This document shows positions 39,219-49,097 of a stretch of 64,000 bases of DNA, in pieces (position 1 is the first letter of the stretch; each line of letters begins with the position of its first letter). The DNA comes from Brevundimonas vesicularis (lineage in GTDB: Bacteria > Pseudomonadota > Alphaproteobacteria > Caulobacterales > Caulobacteraceae). The notes beneath the pieces were generated by a model, which was given only the letters and a program-made list of their open reading frames with translations, had not been told where the DNA came from and made no database searches. Position numbers and translations under genes: made by a program. The stretch spans positions 620,001-684,000 of the forward strand of contig NZ_CP115671.1 of NCBI RefSeq assembly GCF_027886425.1, written 5' to 3'.

Positions 39219-40208
39219 ATGAACGCCGCGCACGACCACAGCCCCAGCCACCGGCATGACCACGATCATGCGGATCACGGCCATGGGCATTCTCACAGTC
39301 ACCACGGACACAGCCACAGCCACGGCGGTCATAGCCACGGTCCGGTGGACACCGGCGACTGGCGCTACGCCGTCGGCCTGGTGGTCAATCTGCTGTTCGT
39401 GGCGTGCGAGTTCGGCGCCGGCCTGATCGCGGATTCGACCGCCCTGTTGGCCGACGCCGGGCATAATCTGTCGGACGTGCTGGGTCTGGCCATGGCGGGC
39501 GGGGCGGCCTGGCTGGCGCGACGCGGCGCACATGGAGCGGCGGGCGGTCGGCGGACCTATGGTTTCGGCAAGGCGACGGTGCTGGCGGCGCTGGGCAATG
39601 CGTTGCTACTGATCTTCGCTTGCGGGGCCATCGCCTTCGAGGCCGTGCGGCGGTTCAACGAACCCGCCCCGGTCGGGTCGGGCGTCATCATGGCGGTCGC
39701 GGGCATCGGCTTCGTCATCAACCTGGGCACCGCGCTGCTGTTCATGAAGTCGCAGCACGACCTGAATGCGCGCGGCGCCTATCTGCACATGATGGCCGAC
39801 GCAGGCGTGTCGCTGGGCGTGGTGCTGGCCGGCGGGCTGATCATGATGACCGGCTGGTCGGTGGTCGATCCGCTGGTCAGCCTGGCGATCGTGGTCGTGA
39901 TCCTGTGGTCGACCTGGGGCCTGCTGAAGGACTCGGTCAATCTGGCCATGGACGGCGCGCCGACAGGCGTGGACGTGCCGGCTCTGGAACAGGCGCTGGT
40001 CCGCCTGCCGGGCGTGCGAGCCGTGCATGATCTACACGTCTGGGGATTGTCGACGACCGAGACGGCCCTGACCGCCCACCTGGTCCACGACCGCGCCGAC
40101 ACGGCGGCGCTGATCTGCGAGGCCCAGGCCGTGGCGAAGCGCTACGCCATCGGCCATACGACACTGCAACTGGAGACCGAGCCGCTGCCGGATTGCCCGG
40201 GCTGCTGA
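39219..40208 (+). CDS. cation diffusion facilitator (zinc/cobalt efflux)
   Basis: 329 residues from ATG 39219. The N-terminus is a histidine-rich metal-binding tail (many H-x-H pairs in the first 45 residues). Six membrane helices follow, with the two metal-site motifs: DSTALLADAGHNLSDVLGL (HxxxD type) in helix 2 and HMMADAGVSLGVVL in helix 5. The C-terminal cytoplasmic domain ends DLHVWGLSTTETALTAHLV. It exports Zn2+ or Co2+ in exchange for protons (CzcD/ZitB type). Convergent with murI, 4 bases apart. Confidence 0.92.
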   Translation: MNAAHDHSPSHRHDHDHADHGHGHSHSHHGHSHSHGGHSHGPVDTGDWRYAVGLVVNLLFVACEFGAGLIADSTALLADAGHNLSDVLGLAMAGGAAWLARRGAHGAAGGRRTYGFGKATVLAALGNALLLIFACGAIAFEAVRRFNEPAPVGSGVIMAVAGIGFVINLGTALLFMKSQHDLNARGAYLHMMADAGVSLGVVLAGGLIMMTGWSVVDPLVSLAIVVVILWSTWGLLKDSVNLAMDGAPTGVDVPALEQALVRLPGVRAVHDLHVWGLSTTETALTAHLVHDRADTAALICEAQAVAKRYAIGHTTLQLETEPLPDCPGC

Positions 40209-40212
40209 GCCG

Positions 40213-41070
40213 TTAGGCCTGTTCGAACGTCACTGGCGCGCCCCAGAACTGGGACACCAGTTCCGACTGCGGCCCGGCCTGGCCGGTGGTCAGGAAGTCG
40301 CGGCGCCCGCTGTCGCCCAGATCGTATTCGGGGTGCGCCTTGAAATAGCGCTCTAGCGCATCCGCCACCGCCGTCGGCTGTTCGATCAGAACGGTGCCGG
40401 CCGGCAGGGCCTGGGCGAACAGCTCGGCGACGATCTCATAGTGGGTGCAGCCCAAGATGGCCTTGTCCGGGTGGCGGCCGATGCGGCGACGCAGCGCATC
40501 GACGTGGTCGTCGATCACCACCTTCAGCTCCTCCGGCGGCGCGCCCAGCTCGATAAGACCCGCCAGGCCGGGGCAGGGCTCGGAAAAGACGGCGATGTCC
40601 TCGCGCCGCTTGTCGATCTCGATCTCATAGACGCGGCTGATGGCGGTGGCGGCGGTGCAGAAGACGCCGGTGATGTCGATGGAGGCGACCTTTTCGCCTT
40701 CCTGCGGGCGCTCGGCCTCGAAGCTCCAGGGCTTGCCGGTCGCCGCCTCGATGGTCGGGACGATGATGCCCAGAATGTTGACCGGGCGGCCAAGACGCTC
40801 GCGCAGACCCGGCAGCCAGGTCTGTTGCAGGCGGCGAAGCGCAATGGCGCTGGCGGTGTTGCAGGCCAGGACGACGACGGAGGCGCCGGCCTCGAACAGT
40901 CGCTCGCAGCCGGTTTTCGTCAGTTCGACGATGTCTTCGCCACCGCGCCCGCCATAAGGGGCGTGGGCCTGGTCGGCCAGATAGACGAAGTCCCGCTGGG
41001 GGAAGCGTCGGGTCAGTTCGCGGTGGACGGTCAGGCCGCCCACGCCGGAGTCGAAAACGCCAATAGCCAT
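40213..41070 (-). CDS. murI: glutamate racemase
   Basis: 285 residues. Supplies D-glutamate for peptidoglycan. Seen: IGVFDSGVGGLTVHREL, VYLADQAHAPYGGRGGED, the first catalytic cysteine in VVLACNTASAIALRRL, and the second in AILGCTHYEIVAELF. A typical length for the family. Convergent with the cation efflux gene. Confidence 0.95.
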   Translation of the reverse strand: MAIGVFDSGVGGLTVHRELTRRFPQRDFVYLADQAHAPYGGRGGEDIVELTKTGCERLFEAGASVVVLACNTASAIALRRLQQTWLPGLRERLGRPVNILGIIVPTIEAATGKPWSFEAERPQEGEKVASIDITGVFCTAATAISRVYEIEIDKRREDIAVFSEPCPGLAGLIELGAPPEELKVVIDDHVDALRRRIGRHPDKAILGCTHYEIVAELFAQALPAGTVLIEQPTAVADALERYFKAHPEYDLGDSGRRDFLTTGQAGPQSELVSQFWGAPVTFEQA

Positions 41071-41199
41071 GGCCCGGCTTTAGAACAGTGCGACGACGTA
41101 TCCAACCGGATTGGCGACAAGTTTATCCCCGCGTCAGGTGACGGGGCCGATCCGTGCGCCTAAGTGTATCGCAACCATGATCTTGTTTCGGAGCATTCC

Positions 41200-43386
41200 A
41201 TGCATAGACGCCAGCTTCTCATCGCGGGCGGCAGCCTGATGGCCCTGTCGGCCTGCGCTTCCACAGGCGCGACCTCGGGCAGGTCCGCTGCGGCGCCGTC
41301 CGCCGCCAGCGTCGCCGAGGAAGCGCGCATCGCCCGCGCCGTCCTGCCCCGCCAGACGCCGCGCGCCGAGCTGCTGCAGGCCTGGACCGGAAAGTATGAT
41401 GGCGTTCCGCCCTTCGACAAGGTGACGCCGGCCAAGCTGCGCGAAGCCATGCTGGAAGGCATCGAACTGCAGCGCGCCGACATCGCCGCCATCGCCAACA
41501 ACCCCGAGGCCCCGACGTTCGCCAACACCATGGCGGCGCTGGAGCTGGCCGGCGAGCCGCTGGACCGGGCGTCCAACGTCTATGGCGTGATGACCTCCAA
41601 CATCGGCGGCGAAGCCTATGACGCGGTCGACACCGAGCTGTCGCCGCTGCTGTCCGCTGCTTCTGACGAGATCACCTTCAACGAGAAGCTGTTCCAGCGG
41701 GTCAAGACCGTCGCCGACACCGCGGACGCGGCGGGCCTCAGCGCCCAGCAGAAGCGTCTGGCCGAGCGTCGCCGCGACGCCTTCATCCGTTCGGGCGCCA
41801 ATCTGGACGCGGCCGGCAAGGCCGAACTGGGCCGGATCAACACCGCCCTGTCCAACGCTTTCACCCGCTTCGGCCAGAAGGTCGTCGCTGACGAGAACGC
41901 CTGGACCCTGATCCCGAACGAAGCCGGTCTGGCGGGCCTGCCGGCCTCGAACAAGGCCGCCGCCGCCGGCGCGGCGCGCAGCCGCAGCCTGCAGGGCTGG
42001 GCGATCCTGAACACGCGTTCGGCGGTCGATCCCTTCCTGACCTTCGCCGACGACCGGGCCTTGCGCGAGCAGGTGTGGAAGAAGTTCGTCAATCGCGGCG
42101 ACAACGGCGACGCCAACGACACCAACTCGACCATCGCCGAGATCGTGAAGCTGCGCGACCAGCGCGCCAAGCTGCTGGGCTATCGCAACCACGCCGAACT
42201 GCGCATGCAGGACACGATGGCCAAGACCCCGGCCAATGCTCAGGCCCTGATGGACCGCGTCTGGGCGCCGGCCAAGGCCCGCGTCGCCGAGGAAGTCGCC
42301 GACATGAAGGCGATCGCCGGCTTCGACATCGAGCCTTGGGACTACCTCTACTTCGCCGAGAAGGTGCGTAAGGCCAAGTACGACCTGGATCAGAACCAGC
42401 TGAAGCCCTACTTCGAGCTGAACGCGGTCCGCGCCGGCTCCTTCGCCATGGCCGAGCGCCTTTACGGCTTCCAATTCAAGAAGCTGCCCAAGGGATCGGT
42501 GCCGACCTTCGAGCCGGACGTCGAGGCCTATGAGGTCTATGACAAGAGCCGCGACGGCCGCCTGATCGGTCTCTACTACACCGACGACTACGCCCGTCCG
42601 GGCAAGCGTTCGGGCGCCTGGATGACCACCTATCGGTCCTTCTCGCAGCTGGACGGCTCCAAGGTCATCCTGGCGTCGAACAACAACAACTTCACCAAGC
42701 CGGAGCCGGGCGAGCCGGTCCTGATCTCGCTGGACGACGCCGAGACCCTGTTCCACGAGTTCGGCCACGCCCTGCACTATCTGTCGTCGGTGGTGACCTA
42801 TCCGTCGTACGGCAATACGCCGCGCGACTTCGTGGAATATCCGTCGCAGGTGCACGAGCACTGGGTGCTGAGCCGCCCGATCCTGGACGGCTATCTGAAG
42901 CACTATCAGACGGGCGCGGCCATGCCGGCCGAACTGGTCAACAAGATCGAGGCCGCCGCCACCTTCAACCAGGGCTATGCGACGGTCAGCTATCTGTCCT
43001 CGGCCATCGTGGACATGGACCTGCACACCCAGGCCGTGCCGCCGACGGATATCGACGCGTTCGAAAAGGCGAGCCTGGCGCGGATCGGCATGCCCAAGGA
43101 GATCGTGATGCGGCACCGCCTGCCGCAGTTCAATCACCTGTTCACGTCGGACGCCTATTCGGCGGGCTACTACAGCTATCTGTGGTCCGAGACGATGGAC
43201 GCCGACACCTGGGCCTATTTCGAAAAGTCCGGCGACGTGTTCAATCCGGACATCGCCGGCCGCTTCAAGTCGATCATGCTGGCCCCCGGCAACACCACGG
43301 ACCGCGCCGAAGCCTATCGCGCCTTCCGCGGCCGCGACCCGGACGTGGCGGCCCTGCTGAAGGTCCGGGGCTTCCCGGTCTCTTGA
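41200..43386 (+). CDS. M3 family zinc metallopeptidase lipoprotein
   Basis: 728 residues from ATG 41200 with GGAG 8 bases upstream. The N-terminus MHRRQLLIAGGSLMALSAC has an arginine pair, hydrophobic core and lipobox, so it is likely exported and lipid-anchored. The M3 zinc site LFHEFGHALH is near residue 519, with SQVHEHWVLSRPILDGYL and the C-terminal YSYLWSETMDADTWAYF typical of dipeptidyl carboxypeptidases (Dcp). It degrades peptides in the periplasm. Dcp of E. coli acts in the cytoplasm, so the signal is a noteworthy difference. A strong terminator follows. Confidence 0.92.
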   Translation: MHRRQLLIAGGSLMALSACASTGATSGRSAAAPSAASVAEEARIARAVLPRQTPRAELLQAWTGKYDGVPPFDKVTPAKLREAMLEGIELQRADIAAIANNPEAPTFANTMAALELAGEPLDRASNVYGVMTSNIGGEAYDAVDTELSPLLSAASDEITFNEKLFQRVKTVADTADAAGLSAQQKRLAERRRDAFIRSGANLDAAGKAELGRINTALSNAFTRFGQKVVADENAWTLIPNEAGLAGLPASNKAAAAGAARSRSLQGWAILNTRSAVDPFLTFADDRALREQVWKKFVNRGDNGDANDTNSTIAEIVKLRDQRAKLLGYRNHAELRMQDTMAKTPANAQALMDRVWAPAKARVAEEVADMKAIAGFDIEPWDYLYFAEKVRKAKYDLDQNQLKPYFELNAVRAGSFAMAERLYGFQFKKLPKGSVPTFEPDVEAYEVYDKSRDGRLIGLYYTDDYARPGKRSGAWMTTYRSFSQLDGSKVILASNNNNFTKPEPGEPVLISLDDAETLFHEFGHALHYLSSVVTYPSYGNTPRDFVEYPSQVHEHWVLSRPILDGYLKHYQTGAAMPAELVNKIEAAATFNQGYATVSYLSSAIVDMDLHTQAVPPTDIDAFEKASLARIGMPKEIVMRHRLPQFNHLFTSDAYSAGYYSYLWSETMDADTWAYFEKSGDVFNPDIAGRFKSIMLAPGNTTDRAEAYRAFRGRDPDVAALLKVRGFPVS

Positions 43387-43435
43387 TCAAGGGCGCTAGC
43401 GCGCTTCGCGCTGCTTGAGCGCATTCGTGAACCTG

Positions 43436-43463
43436 ACGGCCGGCGGAGCGATCCGCCGGCCGT
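43436..43463 (+). terminator. rho-independent terminator after M3 peptidase
   Basis: A 12-bp stem (ACGGCCGGCGGA / TCCGCCGGCCGT) with loop GCGA, followed by TTCGTTT. It ends the peptidase transcript before corA. Confidence 0.85.
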
Positions 43464-43524
43464 TTCGTTTGGCTGAAACCTGGCCTAGAGCAGGTCGAGA
43501 CCCGCGCAGATCCCGGAACCCCGC

Positions 43525-44490
43525 ATGACCGTCGTCGCCTCCTACGTCTATCGCGACGGTCAGCGCGTGCGAGAGGCGCCGTTGACGCCCGAGGGGTTGG
43601 CGCTGGAGCCGGGCGAGTTCGTCTGGGTGGGGCTGTACGATCCGACGGACGCCGAGATCGATGTCCTGGTGGAACGGTTCAAGCTGCATCCGCTGGCGGT
43701 CGAGGACGCCTTGGCGGCGCACCAAATGCCCAAGGTCGAGGTCTATGGCCGCGAACTGTTCGTAGTGGCGCGCACGGCGATGAAGATCGATGATCGGCTA
43801 GCCTATGGCGAAACGCACGTGTTCGTCGGCGAAGACCATGTGGTCAGCATCCGCCACGGCTCGGCTCGCGCCCACAACCATCTGCGCACACAGCTGGAAG
43901 CCTCACCCCTTCAGCTTAAGAAGGGTCCCGACTTCGTCCTGCACGGCATTCTGGACTTCATCGTCGACGCCTATGCCCCCATCGTCGACGACGTCGAGGA
44001 CAGCGTTCTGGAGATGGAGCAGCGGACGCTGGACGCCTTCCTGTCGCGCCTGGAAATCCGGCGGCTGTTCACCCTGCGCCGCGAGCTGCTGAAGTTCCGG
44101 CGCATCCTGGGGCCGATGGAAGAGGTGCTGGGACGGCTTCAGTCGCTGGACCTGCCCTGCATCGATCCGGACGTTCGGCCCTATTTCCGCGACGTGGGCG
44201 ACCACGTGCGGCGGGTGAACAGCCGGCTCGGGGGATTGAACGACATCCTGTCGTCGGTGTTCGAAGTGGCCAACCTGCTGGAGCAGCAGCGTCAGGGCCT
44301 GATCACGCGCAAGCTGGCCGCCTGGGCCGCCATCCTGGCCGTGCCGACGGCCATCGCCGGCATCTACGGCATGAACTTCGAGCACATGCCCGAGCTGCGC
44401 TGGGAATACGGATACTATGCGGTCCTGGGCGTAATCGCGGCCATCTGCGCGGCGCTGTATGTGACGTTCAAACGGACGAAGTGGCTGTAG
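43525..44490 (+). CDS. corA: CorA-type magnesium/cobalt transporter
   Basis: 321 residues. The cytoplasmic N-terminal domain contains the long helix (VEDSVLEMEQRTLDAFLSRL). The two C-terminal membrane helices carry the GMN selectivity motif (IYGMNFEHMPELRWEYGY, Gly at residue 282) and end with a basic tail FKRTKWL. The second helix follows (VLGVIAAICAALYVTF). It passes Mg2+ as a pentamer. It ends one base from the convergent ppc gene. Confidence 0.94.
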   Translation: MTVVASYVYRDGQRVREAPLTPEGLALEPGEFVWVGLYDPTDAEIDVLVERFKLHPLAVEDALAAHQMPKVEVYGRELFVVARTAMKIDDRLAYGETHVFVGEDHVVSIRHGSARAHNHLRTQLEASPLQLKKGPDFVLHGILDFIVDAYAPIVDDVEDSVLEMEQRTLDAFLSRLEIRRLFTLRRELLKFRRILGPMEEVLGRLQSLDLPCIDPDVRPYFRDVGDHVRRVNSRLGGLNDILSSVFEVANLLEQQRQGLITRKLAAWAAILAVPTAIAGIYGMNFEHMPELRWEYGYYAVLGVIAAICAALYVTFKRTKWL

Positions 44491-47190
44491 TCAGCCGCTG
44501 TTTCGCAGGCCTGCCGCCACGCCGTTGATGGCCAGAAGGATGCCCTCGCGGACGCGGGGGTCGTCGTCGCCTGCGCGGCGGCGGCGGATCAGTTCGATCT
44601 GGACGTGGTTCAGCGGCTCGACATAGGGCATACGCAGCCGGATCAGCCGGTCCAGCTCGGGCTGGCCGCCCAGCAGGGCGTCATGGCCGGTGATGGCCAG
44701 GATGGCGTCGTGGGTGCGCTGCCACTCCTCGCGGATTTCACCATAGACGCGCGAAGCCAGAGAGGCGTCGGGGACAAGGGTGGCGTAGCGGCGGGCGATG
44801 GTCATGTCGGACTTGGCCATGACCATCTCCATGTTCTGGACTAGGGTCTTGAAGAAGGGCCAGGCCTCGGCCATCGCCTTCAGCTCGCCCATGTCCTTGC
44901 CCTGCACGGCCGAGCCGAAGCCGAACCAGCCGGGCAGCATGACCCGGCTTTGCGACCAGCTGAACACCCAGGGAATGGCGCGCAGATCCTCGATCCGCGT
45001 CGAGGCGGTGCGCGACGACGGCCGCGAGCCGATCTTCAGATCGGCGATCTCGGCGATGGGGGTAGCGGCGCGGTAGTAGTCGACGAAGCCGTCGGTCTCA
45101 TAGACCAGCTTGCGATAGGCGGCCATCGAACGCGCCGACAGGTCCGACAGGGTCGCGCCGTGTTCGGCGGTGAAGGCGTGATCCGTCCCCTTGCCCAGCG
45201 AGGCCAGCATGGCGCCGCAGGTCAGCGCGTCCAGATTGCGAAGCGCGATTTCCGGCTCGCCGTATTTGTTGGCGATGACCTCGCCCTGCTCGGTGGTGCG
45301 GATGCAGCCCTGGACCGTGCCTTCGGGCTGGGCCAGGACGCCGGCGAAGGACGAACCGCCGCCGCGCCCGACCGTGCCGCCGCGCCCATGGAACAGTTGC
45401 AGCTTCAGCCCATGCTTCTGCGTCACCTCGACCAGGGCGCGCGAAGCCTCGTGCAACTCCCAGCCCGAGGTCAGGTAGGAGCCGTCCTTGTTCGAATCCG
45501 AATAGCCGATCATCACCTCCTGGACCCCGCGCGCCTTGGCGACGGCGAGGGCGGACGGCTCCTGCAACAGCCGCTCCAGTGTGGGGCGGGCGGCGCGAAG
45601 GTCTTCAATGGTTTCGAACAGAGGCGCGGCCTGGATGGGACAGGCGGCGGGGTCTTCGGGTCGGTAGAGACCGACCTCCCTGAGCAGCAGATAGACTTCC
45701 AGCAGGTCGGACGCCGCGTCGGTCTTGGACACGATATGGGTGCGGATCGCCTGGGGCCCGAAGGCGGCGAGTGCGGTCGCGGCCGCCTGAAGGATGGCGC
45801 GCTCCTTCAGGGTTTCCGGCTCATAGTCGGCATAAGGGCTGAACAGCAGGCGCGACGAGGCCAGTTCGGCGGCCAGCACCTTCAGGCGACCTTCCTCGTC
45901 CAACGCCAGATAGTCGGACTGGACGCCCGCGACCTTCAACAGGTCGGCGACGACGCGTTCGTGGACGTCGGCGTTCTGGCGCATGTCCAGGGTCGCCATA
46001 TGGAAGCCGAACACCTCGACCGCCGTGATCAGGTCGCTGAGCCGGTCGTCGGCGAAGACGCCGCCGTGGTGCGACACCAGGCTGTCGTGAAGCGTCTTCA
46101 GATCGGCTTCGAAGGCGTCGGGGCCGGGATAGGGTTCGGCCTGGACCGCGGGGCGACGGGGCGGGGGGGCGTCGCCCAGCTTCTCGTGCGTGGCGGCCAG
46201 GCGAGCATAGACGCCGGTCAGGGCGCGGCGATAGGGCTCGTCCGCGCGGTGGGGCGACGGATCATGGGCGGCGTCGGCCAGGGCCTGAAGCTCGGGCGAC
46301 ACCTGGGCCAGTTCGGCCGCGAGGCTGAGTTCGGCGCCCAGGGCGTGGACCTCCTCCAGATAGAAGCTCAGCACGGCCCGCGCCTGGGTGCGGAAGGCGG
46401 CGGCCATGACCGTGGCGTCCACGTTGGGATTGCCGTCGCGGTCGCCGCCGACCCAGGTGCCGACGCGCATGAAGGGTTTCAGCTCGGGCGCGTCCAGCAG
46501 ACGCCGCCAGGCCGACAACTGCTTGGGCGCGACGTGCAGGAAGATGCGGTCCAGGAAGGAGACGACGGTGTCGATCTCGTCCTGCACCACCAGGCCCTGG
46601 GTGCGGACCAGACGCGTGGCCCACAGGATGACGATCTGGCGGCGCAGGGGTTCGGCGATGGCCTCCAGGGTGCAGGCGTCGCCGGCCTTGTCGCAGGCGT
46701 CCAGCAGGTCGGTGATGGCGGCGATACGGTCGATGACGCTCTTGCGCCGGACCTCGGACGGGTGGGCGGTCAGAACGGGCGAAATCAGCGACTGATCCAG
46801 CAGGGCGCGCACGGCCTCGCGGTCCACGCCCTGGTCGGCCAGCCGCTTCAGCGCGCCTTCGGGCGTGTCGGGACGGGCGCCGGCCACGGCCTGGCTCTGG
46901 GCGCGACGGCGAGTCGAGCGGTCCTCTGCGATATTGGCCAGCAGCGAGAACAAGGCGAAGCCGTGCGCCAGGCCGGCCGCCTGATCCACCGACATGGCGG
47001 TCAGCAGCTTCTCAAGACGCTTGGCGGGGTGCGAGGCCGGGTCGCGGTGATAGGCAATCGAAGCCTGGCGCACCGCCTCGACATGGTCGAACAGGGCCTG
47101 GCCGCCCTCGTCGCGGATGATGTCGCCCAGAATGCCGCCCAGGAGTCGAACTTCGTCACGCAGGGCGTCATCAGCGGCGGGGCTCATCAT
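44491..47190 (-). CDS. ppc: phosphoenolpyruvate carboxylase
   Basis: 899 residues from ATG 47190, with AGGA 8 bases upstream; a second ATG is at 47187. Longer frames have no ribosome site. It makes oxaloacetate from PEP and bicarbonate, an anaplerotic step. Seen: VLTAHPSEVRRKSV with the first catalytic His (THPTE type, here AHPSE), VGGDRDGNPNVDATV, GYSDSNKDGSYLTSGWEL, FHGRGGTVGRGGGSS, and the C-terminal GVAAGLRNSG end. The AHPSE variant (usual form THPTE) is a small oddity worth noting. Confidence 0.96.
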   Translation of the reverse strand: MMSPAADDALRDEVRLLGGILGDIIRDEGGQALFDHVEAVRQASIAYHRDPASHPAKRLEKLLTAMSVDQAAGLAHGFALFSLLANIAEDRSTRRRAQSQAVAGARPDTPEGALKRLADQGVDREAVRALLDQSLISPVLTAHPSEVRRKSVIDRIAAITDLLDACDKAGDACTLEAIAEPLRRQIVILWATRLVRTQGLVVQDEIDTVVSFLDRIFLHVAPKQLSAWRRLLDAPELKPFMRVGTWVGGDRDGNPNVDATVMAAAFRTQARAVLSFYLEEVHALGAELSLAAELAQVSPELQALADAAHDPSPHRADEPYRRALTGVYARLAATHEKLGDAPPPRRPAVQAEPYPGPDAFEADLKTLHDSLVSHHGGVFADDRLSDLITAVEVFGFHMATLDMRQNADVHERVVADLLKVAGVQSDYLALDEEGRLKVLAAELASSRLLFSPYADYEPETLKERAILQAAATALAAFGPQAIRTHIVSKTDAASDLLEVYLLLREVGLYRPEDPAACPIQAAPLFETIEDLRAARPTLERLLQEPSALAVAKARGVQEVMIGYSDSNKDGSYLTSGWELHEASRALVEVTQKHGLKLQLFHGRGGTVGRGGGSSFAGVLAQPEGTVQGCIRTTEQGEVIANKYGEPEIALRNLDALTCGAMLASLGKGTDHAFTAEHGATLSDLSARSMAAYRKLVYETDGFVDYYRAATPIAEIADLKIGSRPSSRTASTRIEDLRAIPWVFSWSQSRVMLPGWFGFGSAVQGKDMGELKAMAEAWPFFKTLVQNMEMVMAKSDMTIARRYATLVPDASLASRVYGEIREEWQRTHDAILAITGHDALLGGQPELDRLIRLRMPYVEPLNHVQIELIRRRRAGDDDPRVREGILLAINGVAAGLRNSG

Positions 47191-47381
47191 CTTAAATATC
47201 CTGGGTCGGCACGGGGAGATGGGCATCTGGAAGGTCGAAGTCGCCCGCGTCAACGCACGATCCGTGACAGCCGCCACCAGAAATCACCGCGTCGATCATG
47301 GTGAACCGCCCGTTAGGGTTTCTTAACCGACGGCGCGCGATGATGCGGGCGTAGGATTCCAGATCGGTTCCACTCTTGCCC

Positions 47382-48572
47382 ATGTTCGCCAAACGCCAAT
47401 CCGCACTCGCCGCCACCGCCGGGACCGCCCCGCGCGCCAAGGATGGCCCGAGCCTGAAACCTGTCGTCGATGCCTTGAAGAAGCCGCCGGTCGCGGCGGG
47501 TCTCGCGGGCTTGCTGCTGCTCAGCGCCAGCGCCCTGTTCCTGACAGTGCTGGGTGATCCCAAGGCGGGAACACCCTCGGCCCATGTCGCGCTGGAACGC
47601 GAGGCGGCCGCAGCGCAAGCGCCGGCGCCGACGGGCTTCGAAGCCTTCTCCATGGGCGCGATGGGGCTTTATCAAAATCTGGCGGGCGGCGCCGATCCGA
47701 CCGCGGGCGGCGACGCCGTCATCACCCTGCCGGACGGCGGCAGCGTCTCGGGTCAGGGCGCGCCCATCACGGCGCCAGTCCATGCCGCCTCTCCGTTGGC
47801 CAAGGCCCCCATCGCCGGCCTGTCGCAGCCCGGATCGAACGGTCCCCTGCCGATGATCGCGCCCGACGGCCGCGTGCCGGCCCAGGCCTATGCTCGCCCG
47901 TTCCGTCCGAACGGCAAGCCGCGCGTGTCGTTGATCGTCGGCGGCCTGGGCCTGAACGCCGTCACCACCCGCGCGGCCATCGAACGGTTGCCGCCGGAGG
48001 TTACGCTCAGCTTTGTGCCCTATGCCGACAATCTGCAGGGCTGGATCGACCAAGCGCGCGCGCAGGGCCATGAGGTCATGCTGGAAATGCCGATGGAGCC
48101 GACCGGCTATCCCGACAACGACCCCGGCCCGTATACGCTGCTGGCCGACGGCGGCGCCGACGACGTGACCGCCAAGATGGACTGGCTGCTGAGCCGCGCC
48201 ACCGGCTATTTCGGCGTGACCAACTATCTGGGCGACCGGTTCGCCGGCTCGGACACGGGCATGAACGCCTTCCTGAGCGTCCTGCGCCAGCGCGGCGTCA
48301 CCTTCCTGGACGACGGCTCGTTCCAACGTCGGCCGGGCGCTTGGGCGCGGGCCAGCGCGGACCGCGTCATCGACCGGACGCAGTCGCCCGCCGCCATCGT
48401 CGCCGCCCTGAACGGCCTCGAAGCCCAGGCCAAGCTGCGCGGTTCGGCCCTGGGGGCCGGCTTCAGCTATCCGGTGACGGTCGAGGCAGCCGCCCGCTGG
48501 ACCGCCGGTCTGGAACAGCGCGGCCTGCAACTGGCGCCGGCCTCGTCCATGTCGATGCGGCCGGGGCGCTAG
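47382..48572 (+). CDS. YibQ-like divergent polysaccharide deacetylase
   Basis: 396 residues from ATG 47382. One N-terminal membrane helix (VAAGLAGLLLLSASALFLTV) is followed by a disordered proline- and alanine-rich stretch, and then the periplasmic deacetylase-fold domain: RVSLIVGGLGLNAVTTRAAI, EVTLSFVPYADNLQGW, EVMLEMPMEP, TGYFGVTNYLGDRFAGS and VTFLDDGSF. Members sit with envelope and division genes; substrate unknown. It overlaps the Nudix start (TAGTG). Confidence 0.85.
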   Translation: MFAKRQSALAATAGTAPRAKDGPSLKPVVDALKKPPVAAGLAGLLLLSASALFLTVLGDPKAGTPSAHVALEREAAAAQAPAPTGFEAFSMGAMGLYQNLAGGADPTAGGDAVITLPDGGSVSGQGAPITAPVHAASPLAKAPIAGLSQPGSNGPLPMIAPDGRVPAQAYARPFRPNGKPRVSLIVGGLGLNAVTTRAAIERLPPEVTLSFVPYADNLQGWIDQARAQGHEVMLEMPMEPTGYPDNDPGPYTLLADGGADDVTAKMDWLLSRATGYFGVTNYLGDRFAGSDTGMNAFLSVLRQRGVTFLDDGSFQRRPGAWARASADRVIDRTQSPAAIVAALNGLEAQAKLRGSALGAGFSYPVTVEAAARWTAGLEQRGLQLAPASSMSMRPGR

Positions 48573-49048
48573 TGTCCGATCTCGACGCCTATCGGCCCAA
48601 TGTCGGGGTCGTGCTGTTCAACCGCGACGGCCTGGTCTGGTACGGCCAGCGCCACGCCACGCCCGGTCCGCATAACTGGCAGTTCCCGCAGGGCGGCGTC
48701 GATGCGGGCGAGGATCTGGAAGCCGCCGCCCGCCGCGAACTGCATGAGGAAACCGGCGTCACCTCGATCGAACTGCTGGCGCGGACGGACGACTGGATCC
48801 TATACGACTTCCCGCCCGAAGCCATGAACAACGCCAAGGCCTGGCGCGGTTTCAAGGGTCAGAAGCAGCAGTGGTTCGCCTTCCGCTTCACCGGAGACGA
48901 GGCCGAGATCGATCTGGCGGCCGACGACGAGGTCGAGTTCGACGCCTGGCGCTGGGGGCCGCTGTCGGACGCCTGCGACCTGATCGTGCCGTTCAAACGG
49001 CCGGCCTATGAACAGGTCGTCGCCGCCTTCTCGCACCTGGCGGCATAG
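48572..49048 (+). CDS. rppH: RppH-type Nudix RNA pyrophosphohydrolase
   Basis: 158 residues from GTG 48572, directly at the deacetylase stop. It shows NVGVVLFNRDGLVWYGQR, the Nudix box GGVDAGEDLEAAARRELHEE followed by TGV, and KGQKQQWFAFRFTGDEAEID, as in RppH. It removes pyrophosphate from the 5' end of mRNA and starts decay. Length is normal. A perfect bidirectional terminator follows. Confidence 0.93.
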   Translation: MSDLDAYRPNVGVVLFNRDGLVWYGQRHATPGPHNWQFPQGGVDAGEDLEAAARRELHEETGVTSIELLARTDDWILYDFPPEAMNNAKAWRGFKGQKQQWFAFRFTGDEAEIDLAADDEVEFDAWRWGPLSDACDLIVPFKRPAYEQVVAAFSHLAA

Positions 49049-49050
49049 AA

Positions 49051-49076
49051 AAAGGGCGGCGCGAACGCCGCCCTTT
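49051..49076. terminator. bidirectional terminator between rppH and hsp20
   Basis: An 11-bp perfect stem (AAAGGGCGGCG / CGCCGCCCTTT) with loop CGAA, flanked by A and T runs on both sides, serving the two convergent genes. Confidence 0.92.
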
Positions 49077-49097
49077 CATAGTTCGCCTTGAAACGGC

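Noticed and set aside
41134..43137. 667-codon minus-strand frame opposite the M3 peptidase
   Set aside because: Shadow frame of a confident gene, with low-complexity L, G, R and V composition.
44950..47304. 784-codon plus-strand frame opposite ppc
   Set aside because: Mirror of the ppc coding sequence with G- and Q-rich shadow composition; no known domain.
49051..49076. possible small RNA hairpin
   Set aside because: It lies between two convergent genes with flanking A and T runs, which is fully explained by a bidirectional terminator.
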